Source: Tabrizicola sp. (lineage in GTDB: Bacteria > Pseudomonadota > Alphaproteobacteria > Rhodobacterales > Rhodobacteraceae). From it: DNA of 64,000 nt. The notes below the pieces were generated by a model. It did not search any database and was not told where the DNA came from. It was given only the letters and a program-made list of their open reading frames with translations. Where the stretch lies: contig NZ_JAUCZH010000004.1 of the NCBI RefSeq assembly GCF_030373185.1, positions 186,001-250,000 on the forward strand. Direction: 5' to 3'. Positions within the stretch are counted from its first letter, which is position 1. Every line of letters starts with the position of its first letter. This document shows, piece by piece, positions 53,440 through 62,919 of this stretch. The position numbers and the translations under genes are program-made.

Positions 53440-54120
53440 TCATTCGACAACCCGTCCCTGCGCCAGACGGACAACGCGGTCCATCCGCGCCGCAAGTTCC
53501 ATGTTATGCGTGGCGATCAAGGCTGAAAGCCCCGTTTCGCGCACCAGGGCCATCAACACGCCGAAAACCTGATCCGAGGTTGCCGGGTCAAGGTTTCCGG
53601 TCGGCTCATCGGCAAGCAGCAGCCCGGGACCGTTGGCCAAGGCACGGCAAAAGGCCACCCTTTGCTGTTCGCCGCCCGACAGCGCGGCAGGCCGGTGGTC
53701 CGCCCGCGCTGCCACACCAACCTTGCCCAGCAGATCCCGCGCCCGGATTTCAGCCTCGGCTTTCGGAATGCCGTTGGCCAGTTGCGGGATGACGATGTTC
53801 TCCAGCGCGCTGAATTCCGGCAAGAGGTGATGAAACTGGTAGATGAAGCCAACTTCGGCCCGGCGCGCCTCGGTCCGGGCGCGATCGGAAAGGCCGCTCA
53901 TCTCGCGCCCACCCAGCTTGACGGTCCCCTCGTCGGCCACATCCAGAAGCCCCGCAATGTGCAAAAGCGTGGATTTCCCGGCCCCCGACGGGGCCACCAG
54001 CGCCACCACCTCACCCCGGCCCACGGTGACCGTGGCGCCGCGCAGCACAATCACCTCGGACGGCTTGCCCCGGTTGTAACCCTTGGTGATCCCCTCCAGC
54101 GTCAGCATGGCCTCACTCAT
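53440..54120 (-). CDS. lolD: Lipoprotein-releasing ABC transporter ATP-binding protein LolD
   Basis: A 226-residue ATPase with Walker [14 protein letters not shown]-loop [11 protein letters not shown], signature [15 protein letters not shown] and Walker [16 protein letters not shown]. It drives detachment of outer-membrane lipoproteins from the inner membrane. It overlaps its permease gene by 8 bp, and is directly followed by a lipoprotein cytochrome c. Confidence 0.93.
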   Translation of the reverse strand: MSEAMLTLEGITKGYNRGKPSEVIVLRGATVTVGRGEVVALVAPSGAGKSTLLHIAGLLDVADEGTVKLGGREMSGLSDRARTEARRAEVGFIYQFHHLLPEFSALENIVIPQLANGIPKAEAEIRARDLLGKVGVAARADHRPAALSGGEQQRVAFCRALANGPGLLLADEPTGNLDPATSDQVFGVLMALVRETGLSALIATHNMELAARMDRVVRLAQGRVVE

Positions 54121-55399
54121 AGCGAAGCGCCTCCACCGGGTTCATCCGCGCCGCGCGCCGGGCCGGAAAGATCGTGACCACGAAAGACAGCCCCAGCGAC
54201 AGCCCCACCGCCGACATCACATCGCGCAGCTGCAACTGGGCGGGCAGAGAATAGATCCCCCGGATCGAAGGATCCCAGACCTGCGAGCCGTTCAGCCAGT
54301 TGATCCCGCTCATGATCGCGTCGATGTTCAGCGCGGTCAGGCAGCCCAAGGCCACCCCAGCAATGGTTCCCAAAACCCCGGTAAACGCGCCGCAGATGAA
54401 GAACACCCGCAGGACCGAGCCTTCGGTCAGGCCCATGGTCCGCAAGATGCCGATATCGCGGCCCTTGTTCTTGACCAGCATGATCAGGCCGGAAACGATG
54501 TTCATCGCCGCGATCAGCACGAGGACCGACAGGATCACGAACATCACGTTATCCTCGATGTCGAGGGCGCGCAGGAAGGCGCCGGAACTGTCCTTCCACG
54601 TCCACAGCATCGCCGAAGGCCCGGCCGCGTTCAGGATCGGCAGGGCATACCCCTCGATCGCATCGGGGTTTTCGACCATGACCTCGATTTCGTCGGCCAG
54701 GCCCTCCTTGTTGAAATAGCTCTGCGCCTCGATGAAGGGCATGTAGATGCGGGTAGTATCGATGTCATAGCGCCCGGCGGTGAAGATGTAGACCACCTCA
54801 TAGGCCTTGACCCGAGGGCTGGAGCCCATCGCCGTCTTCACCCCGCCCGGCGCGATCAGCCGCACCCGGTCGCCCACCGTCACGCCCAGTTCGCGCGCCA
54901 CGCCAGAGCCCAGCGCGATACCTTCTTCGAAACGTGCAAGATCGCCGATCGCATCCGCGCCAGCCCCAACCCGGGGGATCGAGGCCAGTGCCTCGGGCGA
55001 CAACCCGTAAACCTCGGCCCCGGTGGTGCGTTCGCCGTCCGTCACCATCAGCTTGCCCCGAATCAGGGGGGCGGCGCGGGTGACGCCCGGCACCTCCAGA
55101 AGCGCGGAGGCCATCGCATCCGCCGCCGTGAAGCCGCGCACGAACTGGCCATCTGCACCGACCTCACCCGCCGAATAGACGGTGACATGCGCGTTCGCGC
55201 CAAGGATCGTATCCACGAATTCCGCCCGGAACCCGGCGCGCACCGCCAGCGTCAGGATCAGCGCAAAGACCGCCAGCGTGATCCCGATCAGGCTGATCCA
55301 GGTCATGATGCTGACCCCGCCTTCGGCCCGCCGCGCGCGCAAATAGCGCCAGGCGATCATCCATTCAAAGGCCGAAAAGGGTGCTGTCCTGCCTGCCAT
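54113..55399 (-). CDS. Lipoprotein-releasing ABC transporter permease (LolC/LolE family, single-permease type)
   Basis: A 428-residue permease. Four helices: near residue 25 ([18 protein letters not shown]), then three in the C-terminal half ([41 protein letters not shown] and [17 protein letters not shown]). The long periplasmic domain lies between the first two. MacB-type ending ([15 protein letters not shown]). Only one permease gene is present, so the transporter is probably a homodimer of the LolF type rather than LolC-LolE. The start [10 protein letters not shown] at 55399 is set by the family N-terminus; the ATG at 55546 is unsupported. Confidence 0.9.
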   Translation of the reverse strand: MAGRTAPFSAFEWMIAWRYLRARRAEGGVSIMTWISLIGITLAVFALILTLAVRAGFRAEFVDTILGANAHVTVYSAGEVGADGQFVRGFTAADAMASALLEVPGVTRAAPLIRGKLMVTDGERTTGAEVYGLSPEALASIPRVGAGADAIGDLARFEEGIALGSGVARELGVTVGDRVRLIAPGGVKTAMGSSPRVKAYEVVYIFTAGRYDIDTTRIYMPFIEAQSYFNKEGLADEIEVMVENPDAIEGYALPILNAAGPSAMLWTWKDSSGAFLRALDIEDNVMFVILSVLVLIAAMNIVSGLIMLVKNKGRDIGILRTMGLTEGSVLRVFFICGAFTGVLGTIAGVALGCLTALNIDAIMSGINWLNGSQVWDPSIRGIYSLPAQLQLRDVMSAVGLSLGLSFVVTIFPARRAARMNPVEALRYE

Positions 55400-55570
55400 C
55401 TGCGCCTTGTCATTCTTGTTGTTCTTGCTGGCGCGAACCTGACCCGCCCGCGCCGAAAGGTCAAGGAAGCCCGTCCGCGGCGCGCGCCTCTTTGCCCGGC
55501 CGGGCGCAAGGACCATCCCCGGCCGGAAAGGCCTTCCGGACATCAAGGCCGCAGCGCGGCTATGTACCCT

Positions 55571-56221
55571 TTACCGCGCCGCCCACAAAAGCCCGCGCCG
55601 CATCAGTTCCGCCGCCGGCCCGTGGTCGATCACAGTCGCTTGATGCCCAAGCGCGTTGTAATAGACGCACCCCTGCCCCCAGAATTTCGTGAACACCACC
55701 GGCATCGCCACCGGTCCGTTCGCCGCATGCGGTCCGTCCACCACCGGAAAATCGCAAACCGCATGGACACGCACCACCGGATCAACGTGCAGGTAATACT
55801 GCTCGGTCTGCACCGCGAAATCGCCCACCCCCGCCACAAGCGGGTCATCCGACACAATCCGCACCCCGTAATCCACCCCGTCATTGCCGGGATGGGCGAC
55901 CCATTGCGCGCCGGTCATGAACTGCCAGTCCACATTCTCGCGGAAGGCGTCGCACATGCCGCCGTGGCACCCCGCCAGGCCCACGCCCGACGCGACGGCC
56001 GCGCAGGCGTTCAGGGCCTGTTCCTTGCCGATCTGGCTCATGGTCCAGACCGGCACGATCAGCGACAGGTCCGCCAGCGCGGCCGGATCGTCGAAACAGG
56101 TCAGCGTGTCAGTCACGGTCACCTGAAACCCCGCCTCGCCCAGCCAGCCCGCAAACAGGGCCGCCACCTTGTCCGGCTCATGCCCGTCCCATCCGCCCCA
56201 GGTGATCAGTGCCTTTGCCAT
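55571..56221 (-). CDS. ThuA-like domain protein
   Basis: A 216-residue protein of the ThuA family (trehalose utilization-like, a class I amidotransferase-like fold): ALITWGGWDGHEPDKVAALFA, SLIVPVWTMSQI, GVGLAGCHGGMCDAF and WVAHPGN, then FWGQGCVYYNALGH. The start at 56221 (MAKALITWG) has GGAGG upstream. The reaction is not known; the family is often found beside sugar-metabolism genes, but none is near here. Confidence 0.88.
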   Translation of the reverse strand: MAKALITWGGWDGHEPDKVAALFAGWLGEAGFQVTVTDTLTCFDDPAALADLSLIVPVWTMSQIGKEQALNACAAVASGVGLAGCHGGMCDAFRENVDWQFMTGAQWVAHPGNDGVDYGVRIVSDDPLVAGVGDFAVQTEQYYLHVDPVVRVHAVCDFPVVDGPHAANGPVAMPVVFTKFWGQGCVYYNALGHQATVIDHGPAAELMRRGLLWAAR

Positions 56222-56291
56222 GTCTGTCCTCCGCTTCGTTTGCACGCTAGGACCGCCCGGCCCAACGGTCAATCGGCATGCCAAGGTCTGT

Positions 56292-56316
56292 AATACTCGA
56301 CATAGTGTAAAGTATT
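56292..56316. promoter_or_regulatory. Inverted repeat upstream of the membrane protein/XRE pair
   Basis: AATACT-N13-AGTATT in an AT-rich island about 55-75 bp upstream of the gene at 56369. A local XRE regulator encoded two genes on makes this a candidate autoregulatory operator. The region is also the probable promoter; TTGACT at 56319 is close to the gene and lacks a clear -10. Confidence 0.35.
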
Positions 56317-56368
56317 CTTGACTCCGTGTCCGCTCCAACATACCAAGCCGACAAGAATGGAGGCCAAT

Positions 56369-56815
56369 ATGTCTTATGGAGAACGCGAAGCTCTTGCGGG
56401 CCTGCTCACAAGCCTGATCGTGATCGGCCTTTTCCTGTGGCGGTTGTCCGGCCAGATGGCTGCGGGTGTCTTCGATGGGCCGGATGCCTTGCAGCTCTGG
56501 GCGCGGTCGGTCTTGATCCTTATCGGCTGGTCAATTGCCATCGCCATCGTCGTGACCATCCTCTTCGCCATTCTCTACGGCATCCTGACCGGAGAGAAAC
56601 CTGACGACCGCCGCGACGAGCGCGACCGCGACATCGACCGCCGCGCGCTGACCTGGGCCTGGTATCTTCTGTCCTTCGGGCTTCTCGGCGTCATCGTCAG
56701 CCTTGCTTTCGGTGACACCGCCTTCAATGCGATGAACATGGTCCTTGCCCTGTGCATCCTGTCCGAGGCGTTCAGGGACGCGGCAAAGCTGGTCCTTTAC
56801 CGGCGTGGTGCCTGA
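56369..56815 (+). CDS. Small membrane protein paired with an XRE regulator
   Basis: A 148-residue protein with four predicted helices ([83 protein letters not shown]). A charged [17 protein letters not shown] loop separates the halves. The start has GGAGG upstream. It is followed at once by a short helix-turn-helix gene, a pairing seen in many bacteria. I do not know the function. Confidence 0.8.
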   Translation: MSYGEREALAGLLTSLIVIGLFLWRLSGQMAAGVFDGPDALQLWARSVLILIGWSIAIAIVVTILFAILYGILTGEKPDDRRDERDRDIDRRALTWAWYLLSFGLLGVIVSLAFGDTAFNAMNMVLALCILSEAFRDAAKLVLYRRGA

Positions 56816-56816
56816 C

Positions 56817-57026
56817 ATGGCCCGCATCGAAAACCGGATCCGCCGGCTGCGCTTCGACGCCGGAGAGATGACCCAGAAAGACCTTGCCGACCGGGTTGGG
56901 GTGACCCGCCAGACAATCCTTGCCATCGAGAACGGCAAATACTTTCCGACCCTTGACCTCGCCTTCCGCATCGCGCGCGCCTTCGGCGTGCCGCTGGACG
57001 AGGTTTTCACCTTTCACGACGACTGA
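56817..57026 (+). CDS. XRE family helix-turn-helix regulator
   Basis: A 69-residue regulator consisting almost only of the DNA-binding domain: [20 protein letters not shown] is the helix-turn-helix and [20 protein letters not shown] completes the fold. It begins one base after the upstream stop (TGA C ATG), so it is co-translated with the membrane protein. The inverted repeat at 56292 is a candidate target. Confidence 0.92.
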   Translation: MARIENRIRRLRFDAGEMTQKDLADRVGVTRQTILAIENGKYFPTLDLAFRIARAFGVPLDEVFTFHDD

Positions 57027-57040
57027 ACCAGGAGCCTGTC

Positions 57041-58003
57041 ATGAAAATCGCAAGCTACACCGCCTATGGTGGCCCTGAAACCATAGCCATCACCGAAGCC
57101 CCGACCCCCAGCCCCGGCATGGGAGAGGTGGTGGTCCGCGTCCGCGCTGCACCCGTCACCGCAGGGGATGCGCGGCTGCGTTCAGGTCGGGTTCCGCGTG
57201 GCGTTGGTCTGCTGCTGCGCCTTGCCATCGGCCTGCGCCGCCCGCGGGTGGCCCCCGGCATCGCGTTTGCGGGCGAGGTGGCAGGCATCGGACCTGGCGT
57301 CACTGCCTTCTCCCCCGGCCAGCCGGTCTTTGGCCTGACGGGCTTCAAGGGCGGCGCGCATCGTGAATATCTGGTCATGAAGGCAAATGGCACAATTCTG
57401 CCCTTGCCGGAGACTTTGACATTCGAGTCCGGGGCGGCGTTTTTCTTTGGCGGTTTGACCGCAGCCGAATTCCTGATCGACCGCGCCCACCTTGCCCCCG
57501 GTGAACGCCTTCTGGTCGCAGGCGCGACCGGGGCCGTTGGCAGCGCCGCGGTCCAGATCGGCTGCCACCTTGGCGCGACGGTCAGTGCAACCGCTTCGCC
57601 TGCCAACCACCCTCTTGCCCGAAGCCTTGGCGCCGTTGAGGTCACGGACTATCGCAAGGGTCCGCCCCCCGGCCCTTTCGATGTGATCGTCGACGTGATG
57701 GGCTCGCTTGGCTGGCAGGGCGCACGGTCCCTGCTTGCCCCCGGCGGACGGCTGGTGCTGATCACGGCCGATCTGGCGCAGATGCTTGGCTCGGCCATCC
57801 GCCCGCACCGAGACGGGCGGCGGGTACTGACTGGCACCAACCGGGATGACCTGCCCGCGATGCAGCGTCTTCTGGCCCTGCATCAGGCGGGGGGATACAC
57901 GCCTGTCCTTGGACCCGTCCTGCCGTTTGAAAAGCTGTCCGAGGCCCATGCGATTGCCGAAAGCTTTCACAAGCCCGGAAACATCGTAGTGGTAATGTCG
58001 TAG
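57041..58003 (+). CDS. Zinc-independent alcohol dehydrogenase/quinone oxidoreductase family protein
   Basis: A 320-residue medium-chain reductase. The NADPH site GATGAVGSAAVQIGCHLGA is at about residue 166. None of the catalytic or structural zinc cysteines of alcohol dehydrogenases is present, so it belongs with the quinone oxidoreductase branch. Starts with AGGAG upstream and lies 15 bp after the XRE regulator gene, so it may be in the same operon. Confidence 0.9.
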   Translation: MKIASYTAYGGPETIAITEAPTPSPGMGEVVVRVRAAPVTAGDARLRSGRVPRGVGLLLRLAIGLRRPRVAPGIAFAGEVAGIGPGVTAFSPGQPVFGLTGFKGGAHREYLVMKANGTILPLPETLTFESGAAFFFGGLTAAEFLIDRAHLAPGERLLVAGATGAVGSAAVQIGCHLGATVSATASPANHPLARSLGAVEVTDYRKGPPPGPFDVIVDVMGSLGWQGARSLLAPGGRLVLITADLAQMLGSAIRPHRDGRRVLTGTNRDDLPAMQRLLALHQAGGYTPVLGPVLPFEKLSEAHAIAESFHKPGNIVVVMS

Positions 58004-58033
58004 GTCGGGGTTCCCCCCGACCCTCGCCCCAGT

Positions 58034-58696
58034 TCAGGCCAGCGCAACCGCGACGGCCGCAAAATGCAGGCCCGCCGCCACCGCGACAAACAGATGCCAG
58101 ATTGCGTTCTGGAACTGCAAACGTTCCCAGATGTAGAAACCGACCCCTGTCACATAGGTCAGACCACCCGCCACCAGAAGCCACAAGGACATCGCAGGCA
58201 AGGCCGCCGTGACCGGACCAACGGCGATGACCCCGACCCAGCCCAGCAGGATATAGGCAAGGATCGACAGCCTGTCATAGCGCCCCGGCAAGACCACCTT
58301 GACGGTGATCCCAAGCGCCGCCCCGGTCCAGACCACGCCGCTCAGAGCCAAGGCCCAGCCAACGCTTTCCAGATGCGGGATGATGGCGGTGTAGGTTCCC
58401 GCGATCATCACATAGATCATCGAATGATCAAACCGGCGCAAAAGCCACTTCAAGGCACCGGGCGGCGTCATGTTGTAGGCCAGCGAAAAGCCCCACATCA
58501 GAAAGAACCCGGCCGCGTAGACCGCCAGCGCCGCGAATGTCCCGATCCCTGCGGTTTGCAGCGCGTGAAACAGCAAAAGCGGAAAGGCGATCAACCCGGC
58601 CAGAAGCGCAAGGGCATGCACGATCCCGTCGGCAAGAAGCTCGTGCAGCGACAGATCGCGCTTGAACATGCGGGAATGGTCGGCAGGCAGGGTCAT
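58034..58696 (-). CDS. Hemolysin III (PAQR) family membrane protein
   Basis: A 220-residue protein with seven predicted helices and PAQR motifs: SLHELLADGIVHALALLAGL, NMTPPGALKWLLRRFDHSMIYVMIAGTYTA, and a late FQNAIWHLFVAVAAGLHF with the conserved histidine. The start at 58696 (MTLPADHSRM) was chosen over 58810; a second ATG at 58669 is also possible. Confidence 0.85.
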   Translation of the reverse strand: MTLPADHSRMFKRDLSLHELLADGIVHALALLAGLIAFPLLLFHALQTAGIGTFAALAVYAAGFFLMWGFSLAYNMTPPGALKWLLRRFDHSMIYVMIAGTYTAIIPHLESVGWALALSGVVWTGAALGITVKVVLPGRYDRLSILAYILLGWVGVIAVGPVTAALPAMSLWLLVAGGLTYVTGVGFYIWERLQFQNAIWHLFVAVAAGLHFAAVAVALA

Positions 58697-58843
58697 CGGG
58701 TCCAGCTTTGCGGCTACAGGCCCCTGAAAGCATGGCCCCATCGGCGGCCACGTCAAGTCAAAGACCTGCGATGTGACGCTGGGTAATAGCCCCGGACCTG
58801 TGAGCCCCAACCCGGATTGCGCGAACCTGGCCCGGCAAGACCC

Positions 58844-60184
58844 CTACCGGTGCGCGGCGTAGATCTGGGCGATCCGGTCAACTGCGGCTTCGGTCGACAA
58901 CTCCTCGCTGACACCAGTCCGGCGCGAGGTCAGTTCCACGATGCCCTTTTCCAGACCGCGCGGGCCGACAGTGATCCGCCACGGCAGACCGATCAGGTCC
59001 ATCGTCGCGAACTTGGCCCCGGCGCGTTCGTCGCGGTCGTCGTAAAGCGGTTCCAGGCCCTTGGCCAGAAGCGCCTTTTCAAGGCCCGCGCAGGCCGCAT
59101 CGGCGGCGGCATCACCTTGCTTGAGGTTCACGATCCCGACCGGGAACGGCGTCACGCCTTCCGGCCAGATGATGCCCTTGTCATCGTGGCTTGCCTCGAT
59201 GATCGCGCCCAGAAGGCGGGAAACGCCGATCCCATGGCTACCCATCTCGACCGGCACCTTGCCGCCATCCGCCGTGGTGACCTCGGCCCCCATGGATTCG
59301 GAATACTTGGTGCCGAAATAGAAGATCTGCCCGACCTCGATGCCCCGGCCAACCTTGCGATGCGCCTCTGGCACCTGATCGAAGACGGCAGGGTCGTGGG
59401 TTTCATCGGTGCGGGCGTAAAGGGTGGTGAACTCTTCGCAGACCTTCGCAACCTCGGCGCGGTTGTCATAGTCGATGTCGCGTTCGCCAAGTTTCAGCCC
59501 GGTCACCCGGTCATCATAGAAGACCTCGCTTTCGCCGGTCTGGGCCAGCACGAGGAATTCATGCGTATTGTCGCCGCCGATCGGGCCAGAGGCTGCGCGC
59601 ATCGGGATCGCGGTCAGGCCCATGCGTTCATAGGTGCGCAGATAGCTGACCATGTGGCGGTTGTAGGCATGCAGCGCCGCGTCGCGGTCGACGTCGAAGT
59701 TGTAGCCGTCCTTCATCAGGAATTCGCGCCCGCGCATCACGCCGAACCGGGGCCGCATCTCGTCGCGGAACTTCCACTGGATGTGGTAAAGCGTCAGCGG
59801 CAAGTCCTTGTAGCTGTTCACATGCGCCCGGAAGATGTCGGTGATCATCTCTTCGTTCGTCGGACCGTAAAGCATGTCCCTGTCCTGCCGATCCTTGATC
59901 CGCAGCATTTCCTGCCCGTAATCGTCATAGCGGCCGGACTCGCGCCACAGGTCGGCGGGCTGAAGGGTGGGCATCAGCAAGGGGATATGCCCGGCGCGGA
60001 TCTGTTCCTGATGCACGATCTCTTCGATCCGCTTCAGCACGCGAAACCCCAGCGGCAGCCAGGAATAGATCCCCGCCGCCTGCTGCTTGATCATCCCGGC
60101 CCGCAGCATGTAGCGGTGGGACACGATCTGCGCCTCGGCAGGGTTTTCCTTGAGGACGGGCAGGAAGTAGCGGGACAGACGCAT
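58844..60184 (-). CDS. proS: Prolyl-tRNA synthetase (short form without editing insert)
   Basis: A 446-residue class II synthetase, shorter than the 570-residue E. coli enzyme because the INS editing domain between motifs 2 and 3 is missing, as is usual in alphaproteobacteria. Motif 2 region [24 protein letters not shown]; motif 3 region [17 protein letters not shown]; the C-terminal anticodon-binding domain ([19 protein letters not shown]) follows. It runs leftward from 60184, 160 bp from the methyltransferase gene. Confidence 0.96.
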   Translation of the reverse strand: MRLSRYFLPVLKENPAEAQIVSHRYMLRAGMIKQQAAGIYSWLPLGFRVLKRIEEIVHQEQIRAGHIPLLMPTLQPADLWRESGRYDDYGQEMLRIKDRQDRDMLYGPTNEEMITDIFRAHVNSYKDLPLTLYHIQWKFRDEMRPRFGVMRGREFLMKDGYNFDVDRDAALHAYNRHMVSYLRTYERMGLTAIPMRAASGPIGGDNTHEFLVLAQTGESEVFYDDRVTGLKLGERDIDYDNRAEVAKVCEEFTTLYARTDETHDPAVFDQVPEAHRKVGRGIEVGQIFYFGTKYSESMGAEVTTADGGKVPVEMGSHGIGVSRLLGAIIEASHDDKGIIWPEGVTPFPVGIVNLKQGDAAADAACAGLEKALLAKGLEPLYDDRDERAGAKFATMDLIGLPWRITVGPRGLEKGIVELTSRRTGVSEELSTEAAVDRIAQIYAAHR

Positions 60185-60344
60185 GGGGATGCCTATGGGT
60201 AAGGGGTCGGTTGCTCAACGGTCGCGGGCCAGGCGGTCCAGCGTTTCCTACCCGGTCGGGCGCGGGCAGGCAAGGCAGGAGCGGGCGGGCATGGGCGCGG
60301 CCAGCCGAGCGGCCAACCAAGCGACCTGGCCCCCGCGCGACGAC

Positions 60345-62063
60345 CTAAAGATCAAGGGCGCGCTGGCGAGAGGTGTCTTCCTCACGCGCGGCACGCTTGA
60401 AGGTGTCCTCGCGGCGGGCGGGCAGCTGGACGGCACGTTCGCGCAAGGCCATGGCCTGTTCGATGGTCACGATCTGGAGGCGGGGGACGGGGGCGAAGCC
60501 GGGTTCTTCGTGCAGGCCTGCCGATGCCGCCTCGGTCACCATGGGTTTTGTCGGTTCGGTCAGGGTGAGGAACACGCCGATCCCGGCCTTTTCGCGTTCG
60601 ATCACGCCCTTGAGGTCGCGGATCATGCTGACGCCGACATTTTCGCCCGCCTTGACGCTGACAACGCCGTGGCCGGTCTTGCCGTAGTAAAGCCGCCCGT
60701 CCAGACCGCGATCCGCGCCCTTCTTGCCAAGGTTGCCGGGCTGCGCGTCGATGAGCGAGAGCGCCCATTTTTCAAACTCGTGATACTTGCCCCGCGCGGC
60801 AAGGTCTTTTGCCCCGGCAAGGTCATTCGGAACGCCATGGGTCAGGAACTGGACGCCGGGAAAGGCGGAGCGCAGACGCTTTTCGATCAGGCCGATGGCA
60901 AGGTGGGTGACGTCGATGCCGATCCAACTCCGCCCGAGTTTTTCCGCCGCATGAACGGTGGTGCCGCAGCCGCAGAACGGATCAAGCACCACATCGCCGG
61001 GGTTGGAAGAGGCGCTAAGGATGCGTTCGAGGAGGGCGACGGGCTTTTGGGTGGGGTATCCGAGGCGTTCCTGGGCTTGGGAGTTAAGGGGCGGTATGTC
61101 GGTCCAGACGTCAGATAATGCGATTCCCTCTTGCTCGTCGATGTAACGCTTTTGTCTTGGAACCATGCCGGGCGCGGACTGAACGACCAGTCCAGCATCA
61201 TACGCGGCTTGCATTCGTTCCCGCGTCCAACGCCAAACTCTTGTTACTCCAAGGAATTCGTATGTCAAATTCGGTCTGTTGGAGTTTGGATTGATCAAAT
61301 TATCCAATTGATAGAGGCGACCGTCTGGGTCTTTATGCGAATACTTGGACCGCGTTTTTGCGGGCAAGTTATCCATATCGTAGGGGATATAAATCGCGCT
61401 ATCGTTCCACGTCGCGGCATCGGTCTTTTGATACACCAAGAGAACGTCGTGATTTGTTGGCAAGCGGCGCTTCATGAGCGACTTTCCGGTCATGCGCTGC
61501 CAAATAATCTCATTGCGGAAATTGACCGCTCCAAACACCGCATCCAACAAGATCTTCAGGTAGTGGCTCGCCGTCGGGTCGCAGTGCAGGTAGAGGCTGC
61601 CGGTGGGTTTCAGCACCCGGTGCAGCTCCAACAGCCGCACGGCCATCATGGCGAGGTAGGCCATCATGTCATTCTCACCCAGAAAGCCGCGCATGGCGCG
61701 CAGCATCTCGGCGGCGGCCCCGTTGCCGGAGCGGAGGACGTCGGTGAAGGCGGCCTCGGCGCTGTCGTTCCAATGCCAGGTGTCGTCAAACGCCTCGATC
61801 TGCGCGGCGGAGGACGCGCCGTCCGGGGCCTTGAACAACACATTGTAACTGGCGTTCGAGTTGAAGGGCGGGTCGAGATAGACGAGGTCCACGCTTTCCG
61901 ACGCGATGCTGTCGCGCAGCACGGCAAGGTTGTCGCCGTAGTGCAGGTGGTTGGTCGCCGGCGTTCCCTTGTGCTGGTTCGGGGAACCTATCCGCTGGCA
62001 GGGGTCAAGGGCAAGTGAAGCGCGGGCTTGACAGTCTTGGCGCTTGCCTGTCGGCTGCGGCAC
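60345..62063 (-). CDS. DNA methyltransferase with C-terminal restriction-endonuclease-like domain
   Basis: An amino- (N6-adenine or N4-cytosine) methyltransferase of the beta type: the catalytic DPPF motif is at 61863-61874 and the SAM-binding DPFCGCGTT follows later (about 60985-60958). The last 130 residues form a nuclease-like domain with GADRGLDGR and VVSVKAG, in the place of the D...(E/Q)xK centre but with serine for the acidic residue. The recognition region (about 61130-61560) is AT-rich and unlike the rest. No ATG sits at the conserved start; I use GTG at 62063 (AAGGG upstream), so the N-terminus is uncertain. Confidence 0.8.
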   Translation of the reverse strand: MPQPTGKRQDCQARASLALDPCQRIGSPNQHKGTPATNHLHYGDNLAVLRDSIASESVDLVYLDPPFNSNASYNVLFKAPDGASSAAQIEAFDDTWHWNDSAEAAFTDVLRSGNGAAAEMLRAMRGFLGENDMMAYLAMMAVRLLELHRVLKPTGSLYLHCDPTASHYLKILLDAVFGAVNFRNEIIWQRMTGKSLMKRRLPTNHDVLLVYQKTDAATWNDSAIYIPYDMDNLPAKTRSKYSHKDPDGRLYQLDNLINPNSNRPNLTYEFLGVTRVWRWTRERMQAAYDAGLVVQSAPGMVPRQKRYIDEQEGIALSDVWTDIPPLNSQAQERLGYPTQKPVALLERILSASSNPGDVVLDPFCGCGTTVHAAEKLGRSWIGIDVTHLAIGLIEKRLRSAFPGVQFLTHGVPNDLAGAKDLAARGKYHEFEKWALSLIDAQPGNLGKKGADRGLDGRLYYGKTGHGVVSVKAGENVGVSMIRDLKGVIEREKAGIGVFLTLTEPTKPMVTEAASAGLHEEPGFAPVPRLQIVTIEQAMALRERAVQLPARREDTFKRAAREEDTSRQRALDL

Positions 62064-62064
62064 T

Positions 62065-62919
62065 ATGCAACCCTTTGACAACCGCGCGTGGTTTCTGCTT
62101 CTGCCTGCCCTGCTGCTCCTCGGCGTGGTCGGGGCCTTGCCGCTTCTGGCCGTCTTCAATTACGGCTTGCACGACATCTTTACCTTGCAGGACGTGCATT
62201 GGGTGGGGGTGGAGTGGTATGACGATATCCTTGGGTCCGGGCGGTTCTGGGCCTCGCTTGGCCGCAGCCTGCTGTTTTCCACGCTGGCCTTGGGCATACA
62301 GGTGCCGCTGGGGATCTTGATTGCGCTGATGATCCTGCCCTTGGGCAAGCGGGCGATCTGGGTGCTGATGCTTTGCGCGCTGCCTTTGGTGGTGCCGTGG
62401 AACATGATCCCGATGATGTGGCTGGGGCTGATCAACCCCGAAAGCGGCCTGTTGGGGCCGGGGCTGGCGGCGGTGGGCTTTGACTGGAAGTTCACCGCGA
62501 TCCACACTTGGGCGCTGATCCTTGCGATGGACACATGGCACTGGCTGGGGCTGGTGGTGATCCTGTCTTATGCCGGATTGTCGGCCATTCCACCGGCCTA
62601 CCGGCAGGCGGCGGCGATTGACGGGGCCTCGCGGGTTGCGGTCTTTCGCCATATCGAACTGCCGCGGATCGCGGGGGCGCTGACCATCGTGTTCCTTTTG
62701 CGCTTTGTCGACAGCTTCATGATCTACACCGAGGCTTTCGCCATCAACGCAGGCGGCCCGAATGACGCGACGCGCTTTCTGTCGATCGAGCTGGGGGAAG
62801 AGATCAAGGGATTTTCCTACGGCCAGTCGGCGGCGCGGGCGAGCCTCTATTTCCTGATCGTTCTCAGCGTGGTCTGGGCCTTTGTCGTGGTGACCCGGCG
62901 GCGTGAGGTGCAGGGGTGA
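62065..62919 (+). CDS. ABC transporter permease (GlpP-like, carbohydrate/polyol type)
   Basis: A 284-residue permease. It starts MQPFDNRAWFLLLPALLLLG and has the EAA loop AAAIDGASRVAVFRHIELPR, then LLRFVDSFMIYTEAFAINAGGPNDAT. By recall this is close to GlpP, a glycerol ABC permease of rhizobia. It overlaps the next permease by 4 bp. TTGACA at 62028 is a possible -35 element but no good -10 follows. No ATPase or binding protein is in the window. Confidence 0.85.
   Translation: MQPFDNRAWFLLLPALLLLGVVGALPLLAVFNYGLHDIFTLQDVHWVGVEWYDDILGSGRFWASLGRSLLFSTLALGIQVPLGILIALMILPLGKRAIWVLMLCALPLVVPWNMIPMMWLGLINPESGLLGPGLAAVGFDWKFTAIHTWALILAMDTWHWLGLVVILSYAGLSAIPPAYRQAAAIDGASRVAVFRHIELPRIAGALTIVFLLRFVDSFMIYTEAFAINAGGPNDATRFLSIELGEEIKGFSYGQSAARASLYFLIVLSVVWAFVVVTRRREVQG

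Noticed and set aside
54083-56293. A 736-codon plus-strand frame, the longest antisense one
   Set aside because: It spans the opposite strand of the Lol permease and ThuA-like genes; histidine/arginine-rich with no domain.
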